A DNA stretch of 64,000 nucleotides, taken from contig NZ_JNFG01000025.1 of NCBI RefSeq assembly GCF_000729995.1, positions 31,193 through 95,192 on the forward strand, written 5' to 3'. The DNA comes from Caballeronia sordidicola (GTDB lineage Bacteria; Pseudomonadota; Gammaproteobacteria; Burkholderiales; Burkholderiaceae). Both the position numbers and the translations under genes were made by a program. Below the pieces are notes generated by a model. It ran no database searches. It saw only the letters and a program-made list of their open reading frames with translations, and was not told where the DNA came from. Positions within the stretch are counted from its first letter, which is position 1; every line of letters begins with the position of its first letter. Of this stretch, positions 8,692 through 16,659 are shown piece after piece.

Positions 8692-9654
8692 ATGGAACTG
8701 CGTCACCTGCGGTATTTCCTCACCGTCGCCGAAGAGCGCCAGTTCACGCGGGCGGCGGCGCGGTTGCATATTCAGCAGCCGCCGTTATCGCAGCAGATTC
8801 AGGAGCTTGAGCGCGAGCTGGGTTTCGCGCTTTTCACGCGCTTGCCGCGTGGTGTGGAGTTGACATCGGCGGGCGCGGCGTTCGAGGCAGATGCCCGCGC
8901 CGTGCTCGACGCGCTCGATCAAGGCGTGGTCAATGCGCGGCGGGTGGCGAACGGCCAGCTCGGCTCCGTGCGGATCGCGCTGACGAGTTCCGCAGCATTC
9001 CACCCGCTTGCCACCGCCGCGATCCGTCGGTTTCGCGCGACGCATCCGGATATCGCCATCGACCTGAACGAGATCAATGCGGCTGACATCATCGAACGGA
9101 TGATGAATGGACGCGTCGATGCAGGCATCTTGCGCAAGCCAATCGAGATGCCCGCGGAATTGCGCTTCGACCTGCTGCACGAAGAGCGCATGGTGCTCGT
9201 GCTGCCGGTCGGCCACAAGCTGCTGCCGGCAAAAGGCGTGCGCCCGGGCAAACAGCCGCGTGTGCCGCTGAAAGCGCTCGCCGGCGAGTCGTTTATCTTC
9301 GTGCGGCGGCCGGGCGCGCCGGGCATGTACGCTGACTTCATCCGCGCGTGCGAGACGGCGGGATTCAAGCCTGAAGTGGTGAGCGAAGTGCCGCGCATGT
9401 TGAGCGCCATCAATCTGGTGGCGGCGGGCGGCGGCATCACGCTCGTGCCGGCATCCATGCAGCGTTACCAGCAGGAAACCGTGGTGTATTGCGCTGTTGC
9501 CGGCGACGAAGCGTTCTCCGCGCCGCTCCATCTTGTGACGCGCCGCGATGCTGCGAATCCGGCGGCACTCCGATTCGCACAAGCGGTGTTGGCTTTCGTT
9601 TCGCCAAACGCGAAGGGCGCTGAAGCGGCCGATACCTTTCAACACCTCACCTGA
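8692..9654 (+). CDS. LysR-family transcriptional regulator
   Basis: A 320-residue LysR regulator. The N-terminal winged helix-turn-helix is clear (MELRHLRYFLTVAEERQFTR and IQQPPLSQQIQELEREL, residues 1-60), followed by a linker helix and a substrate-binding domain (about 90-300) of the BenM/CatM-like type with HPDIAIDLNEINAADI. It is divergent from the MHS transporter/hydrolase pair, which it probably activates in response to the transported compound. Codon usage and length are ordinary. Confidence 0.9.
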   Translation: MELRHLRYFLTVAEERQFTRAAARLHIQQPPLSQQIQELERELGFALFTRLPRGVELTSAGAAFEADARAVLDALDQGVVNARRVANGQLGSVRIALTSSAAFHPLATAAIRRFRATHPDIAIDLNEINAADIIERMMNGRVDAGILRKPIEMPAELRFDLLHEERMVLVLPVGHKLLPAKGVRPGKQPRVPLKALAGESFIFVRRPGAPGMYADFIRACETAGFKPEVVSEVPRMLSAINLVAAGGGITLVPASMQRYQQETVVYCAVAGDEAFSAPLHLVTRRDAANPAALRFAQAVLAFVSPNAKGAEAADTFQHLT

Positions 9655-9830
9655 CAATTCATCTACAAACGCAAGTTCGCGTTTTCCCGCAGAATCGATG
9701 GAATAAACCGGCGTCACGGCGCGTTTGGATCGTGTCGTCTGCAAACAATCGCGCTTGAATAAGCTCATCCAGCGCGACAGGTTGCAGAAAGAACCATCCC
9801 GCCGATTTCCATTTTTCGCACGGAGTTTCA

Positions 9831-10433
9831 ATGTCCACGCAAGCTGCCAACGTGGTTTCACAACCGCCCCAGACCGAGACGACGCTACGCTACACGCGCA
9901 CCGCGATGGTCCTGCACTGGCTGATCGCGTTGCTGATCATCTGTAACGTCGTGCTGGGGTTGACGGCGGAATCGTTTCCCGATTCGTGGGTGCGTACAGT
10001 CGTCGATACCCATAAGTCCATCGGCATCACCGTTCTCGGGCTGGTGCTGCTGCGTATCTTGTGGCGCGTTTCGCATCGACCGCCGCCATTGCCGAAGGCG
10101 TTTCCGAAGTGGGAGCACATGGCCGCTCACATCGCCCATTTCGTGCTGTATCTGCTGATGATCGGCTTGCCTTTATCCGGCTGGCTGCACGACTCGGCGT
10201 GGAAAGGCGCCGCTACCCATCCGATGCATCTGTTCGGCCTGATTCCGTGGCCGCGCATAGGTTTCGTGATGAATCTCGATCCGGCGCTGAAGGAGTCGTT
10301 GCACGATCGTTTCGGCGCATTGCACGCGTGGCTGGGTTACGCGCTGTATGCGCTTTTGGCGATGCACGTGGGCGGCGCGCTCAAGCATCAATGGATCGAC
10401 AAGAAGTCGGTGATCTCGCGGATGGTGCCGTAA
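9831..10433 (+). CDS. Cytochrome b561 family protein
   Basis: A 200-residue, four-helix inner-membrane di-heme cytochrome of the bacterial b561 type. Helices run at about residues 25-47, 60-80, 103-123 and 158-185, with histidines in the expected places (VLHWLIA, THKSIGI, HMAAHIAHFVLY and LHAWLGYALYALLAMHVGG). Relatives pass electrons between the quinone pool and periplasmic partners. A GGAG sequence precedes the ATG. The stop codon shares one base with the next gene's ATG (TAATG), so the glycosyltransferase downstream is probably translated from the same message. Confidence 0.88.
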   Translation: MSTQAANVVSQPPQTETTLRYTRTAMVLHWLIALLIICNVVLGLTAESFPDSWVRTVVDTHKSIGITVLGLVLLRILWRVSHRPPPLPKAFPKWEHMAAHIAHFVLYLLMIGLPLSGWLHDSAWKGAATHPMHLFGLIPWPRIGFVMNLDPALKESLHDRFGALHAWLGYALYALLAMHVGGALKHQWIDKKSVISRMVP

Positions 10434-11950
10434 TGGACATCAAACTGCACGCCGTACCCGTACGGACAAAAAAGACTCCGGCTCAATCGGACCCGCTTTT
10501 GAAACGCTCTATGGAAGAGGCGCTCGCGCAGGCTTCGCCGCGCATCGCACCGCGCCCCGTGACGCTCGCGAGCGTGCTGATTCACGGCAGCGTGGTCGTG
10601 CTGTGGCTTGTTCTGTTCGCCCGCGCGTTCTTCCTGCACGGCGTGGTGGCATGGTCTACAGGCATTGCGTACGTGGTCTACGACACCTTGCTGCTGATGT
10701 TCGTCGCGGCGAAATCGTGGACGCTCGTGAGGCCGCACAAGCCGCTTGATCGCAAGCAGCGCGAACGTGGTTTGCCGCAACTCGGCGTGATCGTGGCGTC
10801 GCATAACGAAGCCGCCGTGCTGCCCAACACGCTCGCGAAATTGCTCGGGCAAACGCACGGCGCGGCGCAAATCGTGATTGCCGACGATGGTTCTTCCGAT
10901 GGCACCGCCGAACTTCTCACGCAGCGTTTTGGTCTTGTTGCGGCAGCGGAGGGCGAGTTGAGCGCGGCGTCCACCCTGCATCCGACGCTCTTCTGGATGC
11001 GCGTCGCACATGGCGGCAAGGCGCGTGCGCTGAACGCGGCGATCGAAAAGATCAGTACGCCGATCGTGATGACCGTCGATGCCGATACGCGTCTCGCCGA
11101 CGATGCCGTCCTGGCCATGCGCAGCGCGTTTGCATTGCGGCCGAACCTGGTTGCCGCGGCGGGCATCCTGGTTCCGGTGTGCAGCAAAACGATGAGCGGG
11201 CGCTTTTTCCAGTGGTTCCAGACTTACGAATACATCCGTAATTTCATCGCACGGTTTGCGTGGATGCGCGCCGATAGCCTCTTGCTGATCTCCGGCGCGT
11301 TCGCTTCATTTCGACGCGATGCGTTGCTGGCCGTCGGAGGTTTCGATCCGCAATGCCTGGTGGAGGATTACGAGCTGATTCACCGTCTGCGCCGCCATTC
11401 CGTCGATCACGGTCTGGACTGGGACGTGCGGGTGGTGGGCAACGCGCACGCCATCACGGACGCGCCCAGTTCGTTCAGCGGTTTCATGCGGCAACGGCGA
11501 CGCTGGTTCGCAGGTTTTCTGCAGACGCAATACTGGAATCGCGATATGACCGGCAACCGGCGTTACGGCACGCTCGGTTTGCTGATGCTGCCGGTGAAGG
11601 CCTTCGATACCGTGCAGCCCATCTACGGCTTGACGGCGTTTGCGCTGTTGTTGGGGTTCATCGTGGATCGGCGCGGCGCCATTGTCCTGCCGATTTTCAG
11701 TGTGATCGGCGCGAAGATCCTTATCGATTTCGCGTTCCATTTGTGGACCGTGCATCTGTATCGGCGCTGGACGGGGGACACCGCCGGGTCGAGCCTGTGG
11801 ATGGCGGTCGTGACCGCGATCGTCGAGCCGTTTACTTTCCAGTTGCTGCGTCATACGGGCGCGGCGCTCGGCTGGGTCGACTTCCTCGGAGGTTCACGTG
11901 CGTGGCGCGTGCAGACGAGAGCGGGCCTCGCGGCTGCGGATGAGGCCTGA
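10433..11950 (+). CDS. Processive glycosyltransferase, family 2, membrane-bound
   Basis: A 505-residue protein built like cellulose, chitin or poly-GlcNAc synthases: two N-terminal membrane segments (about residues 45-90), a GT-A catalytic domain with IVIADDGSSDGT, the metal-binding VDADTRL, the catalytic-base motif VEDYEL and the processivity motif QRRRW, then three or four C-terminal membrane segments. It should polymerise a nucleotide-sugar and export the chain across the inner membrane. No PilZ domain is visible, and no deacetylase or export partner is adjacent, so the polymer is unknown. The frame stays open well upstream, but the ATG overlapping the b561 stop is the natural start. Confidence 0.85.
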   Translation: MDIKLHAVPVRTKKTPAQSDPLLKRSMEEALAQASPRIAPRPVTLASVLIHGSVVVLWLVLFARAFFLHGVVAWSTGIAYVVYDTLLLMFVAAKSWTLVRPHKPLDRKQRERGLPQLGVIVASHNEAAVLPNTLAKLLGQTHGAAQIVIADDGSSDGTAELLTQRFGLVAAAEGELSAASTLHPTLFWMRVAHGGKARALNAAIEKISTPIVMTVDADTRLADDAVLAMRSAFALRPNLVAAAGILVPVCSKTMSGRFFQWFQTYEYIRNFIARFAWMRADSLLLISGAFASFRRDALLAVGGFDPQCLVEDYELIHRLRRHSVDHGLDWDVRVVGNAHAITDAPSSFSGFMRQRRRWFAGFLQTQYWNRDMTGNRRYGTLGLLMLPVKAFDTVQPIYGLTAFALLLGFIVDRRGAIVLPIFSVIGAKILIDFAFHLWTVHLYRRWTGDTAGSSLWMAVVTAIVEPFTFQLLRHTGAALGWVDFLGGSRAWRVQTRAGLAAADEA

Positions 11951-11992
11951 GGGCATCAGCCTACCTAATCAGGCATCGCCCTCGGTCGATAG

Positions 11993-12571
11993 TCAGCGCG
12001 CGTACCGCACCACCATGCTCGACGCCGCCAGCACGTGGCCCTTCATCGCAGTGATCAACCCATCGCGGTCGAGCGCGGCGGGCAGTGCATTCGCGGCGAG
12101 ATCCAGCGCGTAGGCTTGCACGACATAGTGATGCGGCGCATCGCCGTGCGGCGGGCAAGGTCCGTAATAGCCATCCTTCCCCGTCCGGTTGATTCCGCCG
12201 ATACTGCCCGCCGGCGGCGGACCACCTTCTCCGAGCGCTGTCGTCGCAGCAGGAACTCCGTAGAGAACCCAATGCACGATACCCAGGCCGCGCGCGCCGT
12301 CGGGATCGTAGATCGTGACCGCAAAGCTTTTGGTCTCGGCCGGCGCATTGCTCCACGCCAACGGCAACGAGACGTTCTTGCCGCCGCAATCCTGAGCGCT
12401 GGCGGCGTGCCGGGAGTCGAGGGTGCCGTTATCGGCGAGGCCGGGCGAGGTCAGCGTGAAGCGCTCATCGGCGCTCGCGGCGATTGCAGTGACACTCAGG
12501 AAACATCCCGCGCCTATCGCGGCAACGCGCAAAAGCCGCTTCGCGCGGCACATGCTTGAATCATTCTTCAT
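11993..12571 (-). CDS. Secreted YbhB/YbcL-type phosphatidylethanolamine-binding-like protein
   Basis: A 192-residue member of the PEBP / Raf-kinase-inhibitor-like family. A signal peptide (MKNDSSM...AAIGAGCFLSVTAIAASA) precedes the PEBP core with the ligand-pocket motifs TIYDPDGARGLG, VHWVLYGVPA and GPCPPHG. An AGAAG ribosome binding site lies in front of the ATG at 12571; a TTG eight codons upstream is a weaker start. It is a single gene, convergent with the glycosyltransferase. The biological role of bacterial members is unclear. Confidence 0.85.
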   Translation of the reverse strand: MKNDSSMCRAKRLLRVAAIGAGCFLSVTAIAASADERFTLTSPGLADNGTLDSRHAASAQDCGGKNVSLPLAWSNAPAETKSFAVTIYDPDGARGLGIVHWVLYGVPAATTALGEGGPPPAGSIGGINRTGKDGYYGPCPPHGDAPHHYVVQAYALDLAANALPAALDRDGLITAMKGHVLAASSMVVRYAR

Positions 12572-12666
12572 TGTTCTTCTGGCCTCGGGTCTCAATAACT
12601 TCGCTTGGGATACTACGCACGCTTGATGTGTTCCCCTTCTTCAAGCGCTGCGATCCTGGCAACCTC

Positions 12667-13461
12667 TTACTGCCATTTCTTCGGATCGCCGCCTAATGCT
12701 GCGCAGGTATCGAAGCTGATGGCACGGAGCTTCGCCTCGCCGATCTGTCCTGAGAGCGCGTAACCCGCATGATCCGTCGTCCAGTAGAAAGTTCGTCGCG
12801 AGCCGTCGCGCAACATCCGTATGGCGTACTCGTCGTTATGCTTGCCCGAACCGCCGGTCATGTACAGCGTGAGCCGTTCGCCGCTGGCGTTCTGATACAT
12901 GAACTGCGCCGCGGGTCCGTCCTCGCCGGGCAACAAGCGGCCACCGACCAGCTCGAACCCATATTCGTGCAGCGAGGGAATGGTCAGGGTCCGGTTGAGC
13001 CGCTTGGATAACCATGTCACGAGATGATCTTCCTGCGACGCCGCGACTTCCACCGCGTGCCGCTGCTCCGGCGCATAGACGGCATAAGCGATATCCGCGC
13101 GTTGCGCGAACGTCGGCGCCGGGCGATCCCGATCGAGGACCGGCAACAGCATGTGCATCAGAAAGCCGCATGCGATCCCCACAACCAGCCAGCTCGCCGC
13201 CATCAGATAACGCATGCGAGGACGCACGACCACGACTTGCGGTTCCTTATCCGCAGTGGCGGCAAACAGCGCCCGCAGCGCATTGTCTTGCGCGCGATAC
13301 GCGGCGACCGTCGCCGCGCTCGCCGGATCGCGGTCGATGCGCGCAGCGGTTTCAGCGCGCTCCGCCTCCGGCGCTTCATCGTCGATGAACGCCGACAGCG
13401 CGCGCAACTCATCGGCCGCCGCGCTGGATTCCGCCTGTTCAGGACGTTCGGGATTCGTCAT
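12667..13461 (-). CDS. Membrane anti-sigma factor
   Basis: A 264-residue protein with a cytosolic N-terminal helical region (LRALSAFIDDEAPEAERAE..., residues 18-70) typical of anti-sigma domains, one membrane segment (about 83-107) and a periplasmic domain of about 150 residues. The HxxxCxxC zinc motif of ZAS anti-sigma factors is not present. The start overlaps the end of the sigma gene by four bases, the classic sigma/anti-sigma arrangement. It should hold the sigma factor inactive until a periplasmic or envelope signal releases it; the signal is unknown. Confidence 0.82.
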   Translation of the reverse strand: MTNPERPEQAESSAAADELRALSAFIDDEAPEAERAETAARIDRDPASAATVAAYRAQDNALRALFAATADKEPQVVVVRPRMRYLMAASWLVVGIACGFLMHMLLPVLDRDRPAPTFAQRADIAYAVYAPEQRHAVEVAASQEDHLVTWLSKRLNRTLTIPSLHEYGFELVGGRLLPGEDGPAAQFMYQNASGERLTLYMTGGSGKHNDEYAIRMLRDGSRRTFYWTTDHAGYALSGQIGEAKLRAISFDTCAALGGDPKKWQ

Positions 13462-13976
13462 GTGCCACTCACGATTTTCAACGATGCCGATTTGCGGCCC
13501 GGTTCCTCACCGAGCAGCACACGCATGTGTTCACGTGCCCGCGAAAGTCGCGACATCACCGTTCCGGCCGGCACGTTCAGCACCACGGATGCCTCCTGAT
13601 AACTCATGTCCTCGACGCAGACGAGCAGCATGACTTCGCGTTGCTCGACCGGCAAGCAATACAGCGCGCGTTGCACGTCGCGCAGCACGAGTCCGTCGAC
13701 TTCACCCACGGGCGCGGCCATTTGCCGCCACGGCGCGGTTTCATCGTCGACGGCAATATCACGCCGCCCGCGCAACTGATCGATATAGAGATTGCGCATG
13801 ATAGTGAACAGCCACGCGCGCAGATTGCTGCCGACACGAAATCCCTTCGACCGGCCCAGCGCGCGTTCGGTCACATCCTGCACGAGGTCATCGGCCCACG
13901 CACGGTCTCCCGTCAGCGCGCGCGCATAACGCCGCAACTGCGGAAGAACCCCAACGAGGTCGGTATCGAAGCTCAA
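13458..13976 (-). CDS. ECF-type RNA polymerase sigma factor
   Basis: A 172-residue group 4 sigma factor. Region 2 is clear (WADDLVQDVTERALGR and NLRAWLFTIMRNLYIDQLR, residues 27-70), and region 4 contains the helix-turn-helix (MSYQEASVVLNVPAGTVMSR, about 125-145). The only plausible start is TTG at 13976, because an in-frame stop lies just upstream and no ATG is nearby. It is followed by its overlapping anti-sigma gene and preceded, on the same strand, by a COG4315 secreted-protein gene whose upstream region carries an ECF-like promoter. The three probably form one stress-response unit. Confidence 0.88.
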   Translation of the reverse strand: MSFDTDLVGVLPQLRRYARALTGDRAWADDLVQDVTERALGRSKGFRVGSNLRAWLFTIMRNLYIDQLRGRRDIAVDDETAPWRQMAAPVGEVDGLVLRDVQRALYCLPVEQREVMLLVCVEDMSYQEASVVLNVPAGTVMSRLSRAREHMRVLLGEEPGRKSASLKIVSGT

Positions 13977-14114
13977 CGGCCTATGCTCATGACTGGTTCA
14001 CTTTCAGCGGTCCAGGCCACTGTTCGCGTGACGACGATATTGCCGCACGCGCACAGTGGCCATCGATCGCTTCTTGCTGGTCTCCATCGCGCTAATTGTT
14101 TACTTGCTTCACGC

Positions 14115-14489
14115 TTACTGCTTCACCGTGTGCCACATGTCCTTGAAATTGTCGCCGTTGGCATCGCCGGGTTTCTTGTCTTTCGCGAACGTGTAGACGC
14201 GCTTGCCTTTGTACGCCCACTGGTTACCGCCATCGCCCGCGGGCACGATGGTCCAGTCACCTTGGGGTTTGTCCGAGGTATCGGCCATGACCGCCGGCCA
14301 CGCCTGGGCGCAACCGCCGCTGCATGCGCTCGCCCCCGATGCCGAATCTTTGTCAAACGTGTAGAGCGTCATGCCTTTCGCGTCGGTGTACATACCGCCT
14401 CCGGCCATTGGCGGGGCGGCGTGAGCATTCAGGCTGAAGGCAACAACAAGGGTCAGGGCTGCAGCGAGCATCGGGGTTCGCTTTCTCAT
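14115..14489 (-). CDS. Secreted COG4315-type repeat protein
   Basis: A 124-residue exported protein. The signal peptide (MRKRTPMLAAALTLVVAFSLNAHA) is followed by two copies of the family repeat built on LYTFDKD and VYTFAKD, with a Cys pair in ASACSGGCAQAWP. Members are often labelled predicted lipoproteins, but no lipobox is seen here. The ATG at 14489 was chosen for its signal peptide; the frame stays open upstream without one. It lies 138 bases upstream of the sigma gene on the same strand, so it may be co-transcribed with, and controlled by, the sigma/anti-sigma pair. Function unknown. Confidence 0.8.
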   Translation of the reverse strand: MRKRTPMLAAALTLVVAFSLNAHAAPPMAGGGMYTDAKGMTLYTFDKDSASGASACSGGCAQAWPAVMADTSDKPQGDWTIVPAGDGGNQWAYKGKRVYTFAKDKKPGDANGDNFKDMWHTVKQ

Positions 14490-14804
14490 GTTGTTTGTCT
14501 CGTTCCATGTGTGCAGGTACGGGATAAACGGATGATGCTCGCGGAATATTCCGGTACCTGACAAATATTTCGACTGTGTTCCGTAATTTTGATCGTATGG
14601 ATTAGCTGGTGCGCGTTGGGATACACGAGGCGGGCAAACGGACGAACGCGTGACCGGGGGCGCCGTATCTGGCGACTTGGCTACAATCGACGGCATCAGC
14701 CGTGCGCTTCTCCGCCAGCCGCCGGACCAGGCATGCCGATTCACATTTTTCCGGCCATGAACGGGCCGATCAGCCAAAACCTGGCTTGAAACGAACGAGG
14801 TGAA
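14490..14804. other. Divergent intergenic region (COG4315 gene / CoA-transferase)
   Basis: This 315-base gap holds the ECF-like promoter listed separately and a possible TACAAT -10 element (around 14681) facing the CoA-transferase gene. No convincing gene was seen in it. Confidence 0.5.
14525..14552 (-). promoter_or_regulatory. Candidate ECF-sigma promoter for the COG4315/sigma/anti-sigma unit
   Basis: Reading toward the COG4315 gene, GGAAT (14552-14548) and CGTTTA (14530-14525) are separated by 17 bases, matching the usual GGAA-N16/17-CGTT shape of ECF promoters. The predicted start lies about 30 bases before the ATG at 14489. The -35 element sits inside the 12-base palindrome CGGAATATTCCG (14542-14553). 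This fits autoregulation by the sigma factor, but it is pattern-based. Confidence 0.5.
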
Positions 14805-16097
14805 ATGGTGCAGGACAGCAAGAACCAACCGACGCCGGAGAACCCGGGCGCGAACATGAACATACCTAGAAAACGCCCGTTGGATGGCATTCGTGTACTG
14901 GATTTATCGAGGGTGCTGGCGGGGCCGTGGTGCACGCAGAACCTCGCGGATCTCGGGGCGCAAGTGATCAAGATCGAGCGTCCCGGCGCTGGCGACGATA
15001 CCCGCACGTGGGGCCCGCCGTTCCTGCGCGACGCCGAGGGCCGGGACACATCGGAGAGCGCGTATTTTTTGTGCGCGAACCGCAACAAGCAGTCGGTTGC
15101 CATCGACATGAGTTCACCCGAAGGCGCCGCGGTGATTCGCGAGTTCGCGAAGTCATGCGACGTAGTCGTTGAAAACTTCAAGGTCGGTGGGCTCAAGAAG
15201 TATGGGCTGGACTACGAGAGTCTTTCGGCGATCAATCCGCGGCTTGTGTACTGCTCGATAACGGGGTTTGGGCAAAGCGGACCGCTATCGCAACGCGCGG
15301 GCTACGACTTCCTGATCCAGGGCATGGGCGGGCTGATGAGCATTACCGGCGAGCCCGACAGCGTAGCGGGCGGCGGTCCGGAAAAAGTCGGCGTGGCGGT
15401 GACGGATCTGATGGCCGGCATGTACGCCACCACCGGCGTGCTCGCCGCGCTGATGGAGCGCGGAAAAAGCGGGCTCGGGCAACATCTGGACATCGCGTTG
15501 CTCGATTGCCAGCTCGCCATGCTCGCTAACCAGTCCATGAATTACCTCACCACGGGAATCGCGCCACAGCGAATGGGCAACGCGCATCCGAACATCGTGC
15601 CGTATCAGACCTTCGCCGCGAGCGATGGACATGTGATCGTCGCATGCGGCAACGATAGCCAGTTTCGTTCGCTGTGCACTGCGATGAACGTGCCGGAACT
15701 TGCGCTCGATGCACGTTTCGCCACCAATAGCGGGCGTAGCGTGAACCGGGCGGAATTGTTGCCGCAACTGGCGGAGGTCTTCATCACGCGTCCTCGCAAC
15801 GCTTGGGTTGCCACGCTCGAGGCGTGCGGCGTGCCATGCGGGCCGATCAACGATATCGAGCAGGCCTTCAATTCCGAACAGGCGCAATTTCGCGGCGCGG
15901 CGCGGGAGATACCGCATCCCGTCGCGGGCGTTGCGCCGACGGTGGCGAGTCCGCTGCGTTTATCGGCTACGCCGGTTGCGTACGATCAGGCGCCCCCGAT
16001 GCTCGGACAACATACGAGCGCCATGTTGCACGACGTACTTGGAATGAGCGATGTACAGATCGAGGAACTGATGCGGACGGGGGTAATTGGCACGTAG
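14805..16097 (+). CDS. Class III CoA-transferase (CaiB/BaiF family)
   Basis: A 430-residue family III CoA-transferase. The N-terminal LDGIRVLDLSRVLAGPW signature is present, followed by GAQVIKIERP and the catalytic Asp201 in VAVTDLMAGMYATTG. These enzymes move CoA between carboxylic acids via aspartyl-CoA intermediates. A GAGG ribosome binding site precedes the ATG at 14805; an internal Met (MNIPRK) at residue 18 is an alternative. No acyl-CoA dehydrogenase or other pathway gene is adjacent, so the substrate acids are unknown. Confidence 0.9.
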   Translation: MVQDSKNQPTPENPGANMNIPRKRPLDGIRVLDLSRVLAGPWCTQNLADLGAQVIKIERPGAGDDTRTWGPPFLRDAEGRDTSESAYFLCANRNKQSVAIDMSSPEGAAVIREFAKSCDVVVENFKVGGLKKYGLDYESLSAINPRLVYCSITGFGQSGPLSQRAGYDFLIQGMGGLMSITGEPDSVAGGGPEKVGVAVTDLMAGMYATTGVLAALMERGKSGLGQHLDIALLDCQLAMLANQSMNYLTTGIAPQRMGNAHPNIVPYQTFAASDGHVIVACGNDSQFRSLCTAMNVPELALDARFATNSGRSVNRAELLPQLAEVFITRPRNAWVATLEACGVPCGPINDIEQAFNSEQAQFRGAAREIPHPVAGVAPTVASPLRLSATPVAYDQAPPMLGQHTSAMLHDVLGMSDVQIEELMRTGVIGT

Positions 16098-16200
16098 ATA
16101 CTTTATGACAATTTTCATCTTGACTCACCTAAAGTGCATCAAGGTATCGTCGGTCATGTGAAATCCACGCAAGCACGCAGGATGCAAACCATGACCTCAT

Positions 16201-16659
16201 ATGATCGACGATCTTCCACGGGACGAGGCGGAACGGCTGTTGGGCCTTATCAAATTTGGCGATCCTTCAACGGGATGGAGAAGGCGCCAGCAAACAATAA
16301 GTTGGGCGAAATGCGAATTCGGTGTTACGGATGCCGAGGGCAGGCGCATCCAGGGCATCACGGCCGATCTATCTGTTCGATACAGCCGGCGACCGCACCT
16401 TAAGCAGTTCCTGTTCAGCATGTATTACTCCCAGCATCGGGGTAATCGCCGTGCGTACCAGTTCGATGTCTTTCAAAGTGGTCGGCGACCGGCTGATGCT
16501 CATCAGCGTCCTCACGAACACGTGGGTCGTGATCGTTTAGCGGGACACGCTGAATGGTCCGCAATCAGTTTCGCGGGTGCGCTGCTGCTCTTCTGCAAAA
16601 AGACCAACTTAACGCTGACGGGCGTCTTACCTGATCCATTGGTTCCGGAGTCGAAATGA
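16201..16659 (+). CDS. Uncharacterised protein, DUF6978-like
   Basis: A 152-residue soluble protein of unknown function. The C-terminal half has features I associate with DUF6978 proteins: an NRRAYQFDV strand, a PHEHVGRDR motif and a tail like FCKKTNLTLTG. The family assignment is from memory and not certain. The gene ends with an ATGA overlap into the next gene, so the pair is translationally coupled. It sits between a CoA-transferase and a phospholipase-D-type gene, with no mobile-element remains in view. A paired accessory role (defence, toxin-antitoxin or phage-derived) is possible but unproven. Confidence 0.6.
   Translation: MIDDLPRDEAERLLGLIKFGDPSTGWRRRQQTISWAKCEFGVTDAEGRRIQGITADLSVRYSRRPHLKQFLFSMYYSQHRGNRRAYQFDVFQSGRRPADAHQRPHEHVGRDRLAGHAEWSAISFAGALLLFCKKTNLTLTGVLPDPLVPESK

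Noticed and set aside
8785..9861. 358-codon frame opposite the LysR gene
   Set aside because: A composition-driven antisense shadow of a clear LysR gene.
10061..10432. Upstream extension of the glycosyltransferase frame
   Set aside because: It overlaps the cytochrome b561 gene in another frame; the ATG at 10433 overlaps the b561 stop and is the natural coupled start.
13975..13999. ECF-like GAACC-N16-CGTT just in front of the sigma gene
   Set aside because: The -10 part overlaps the start codon, so the transcript would begin inside the coding sequence and the gene has no later start.
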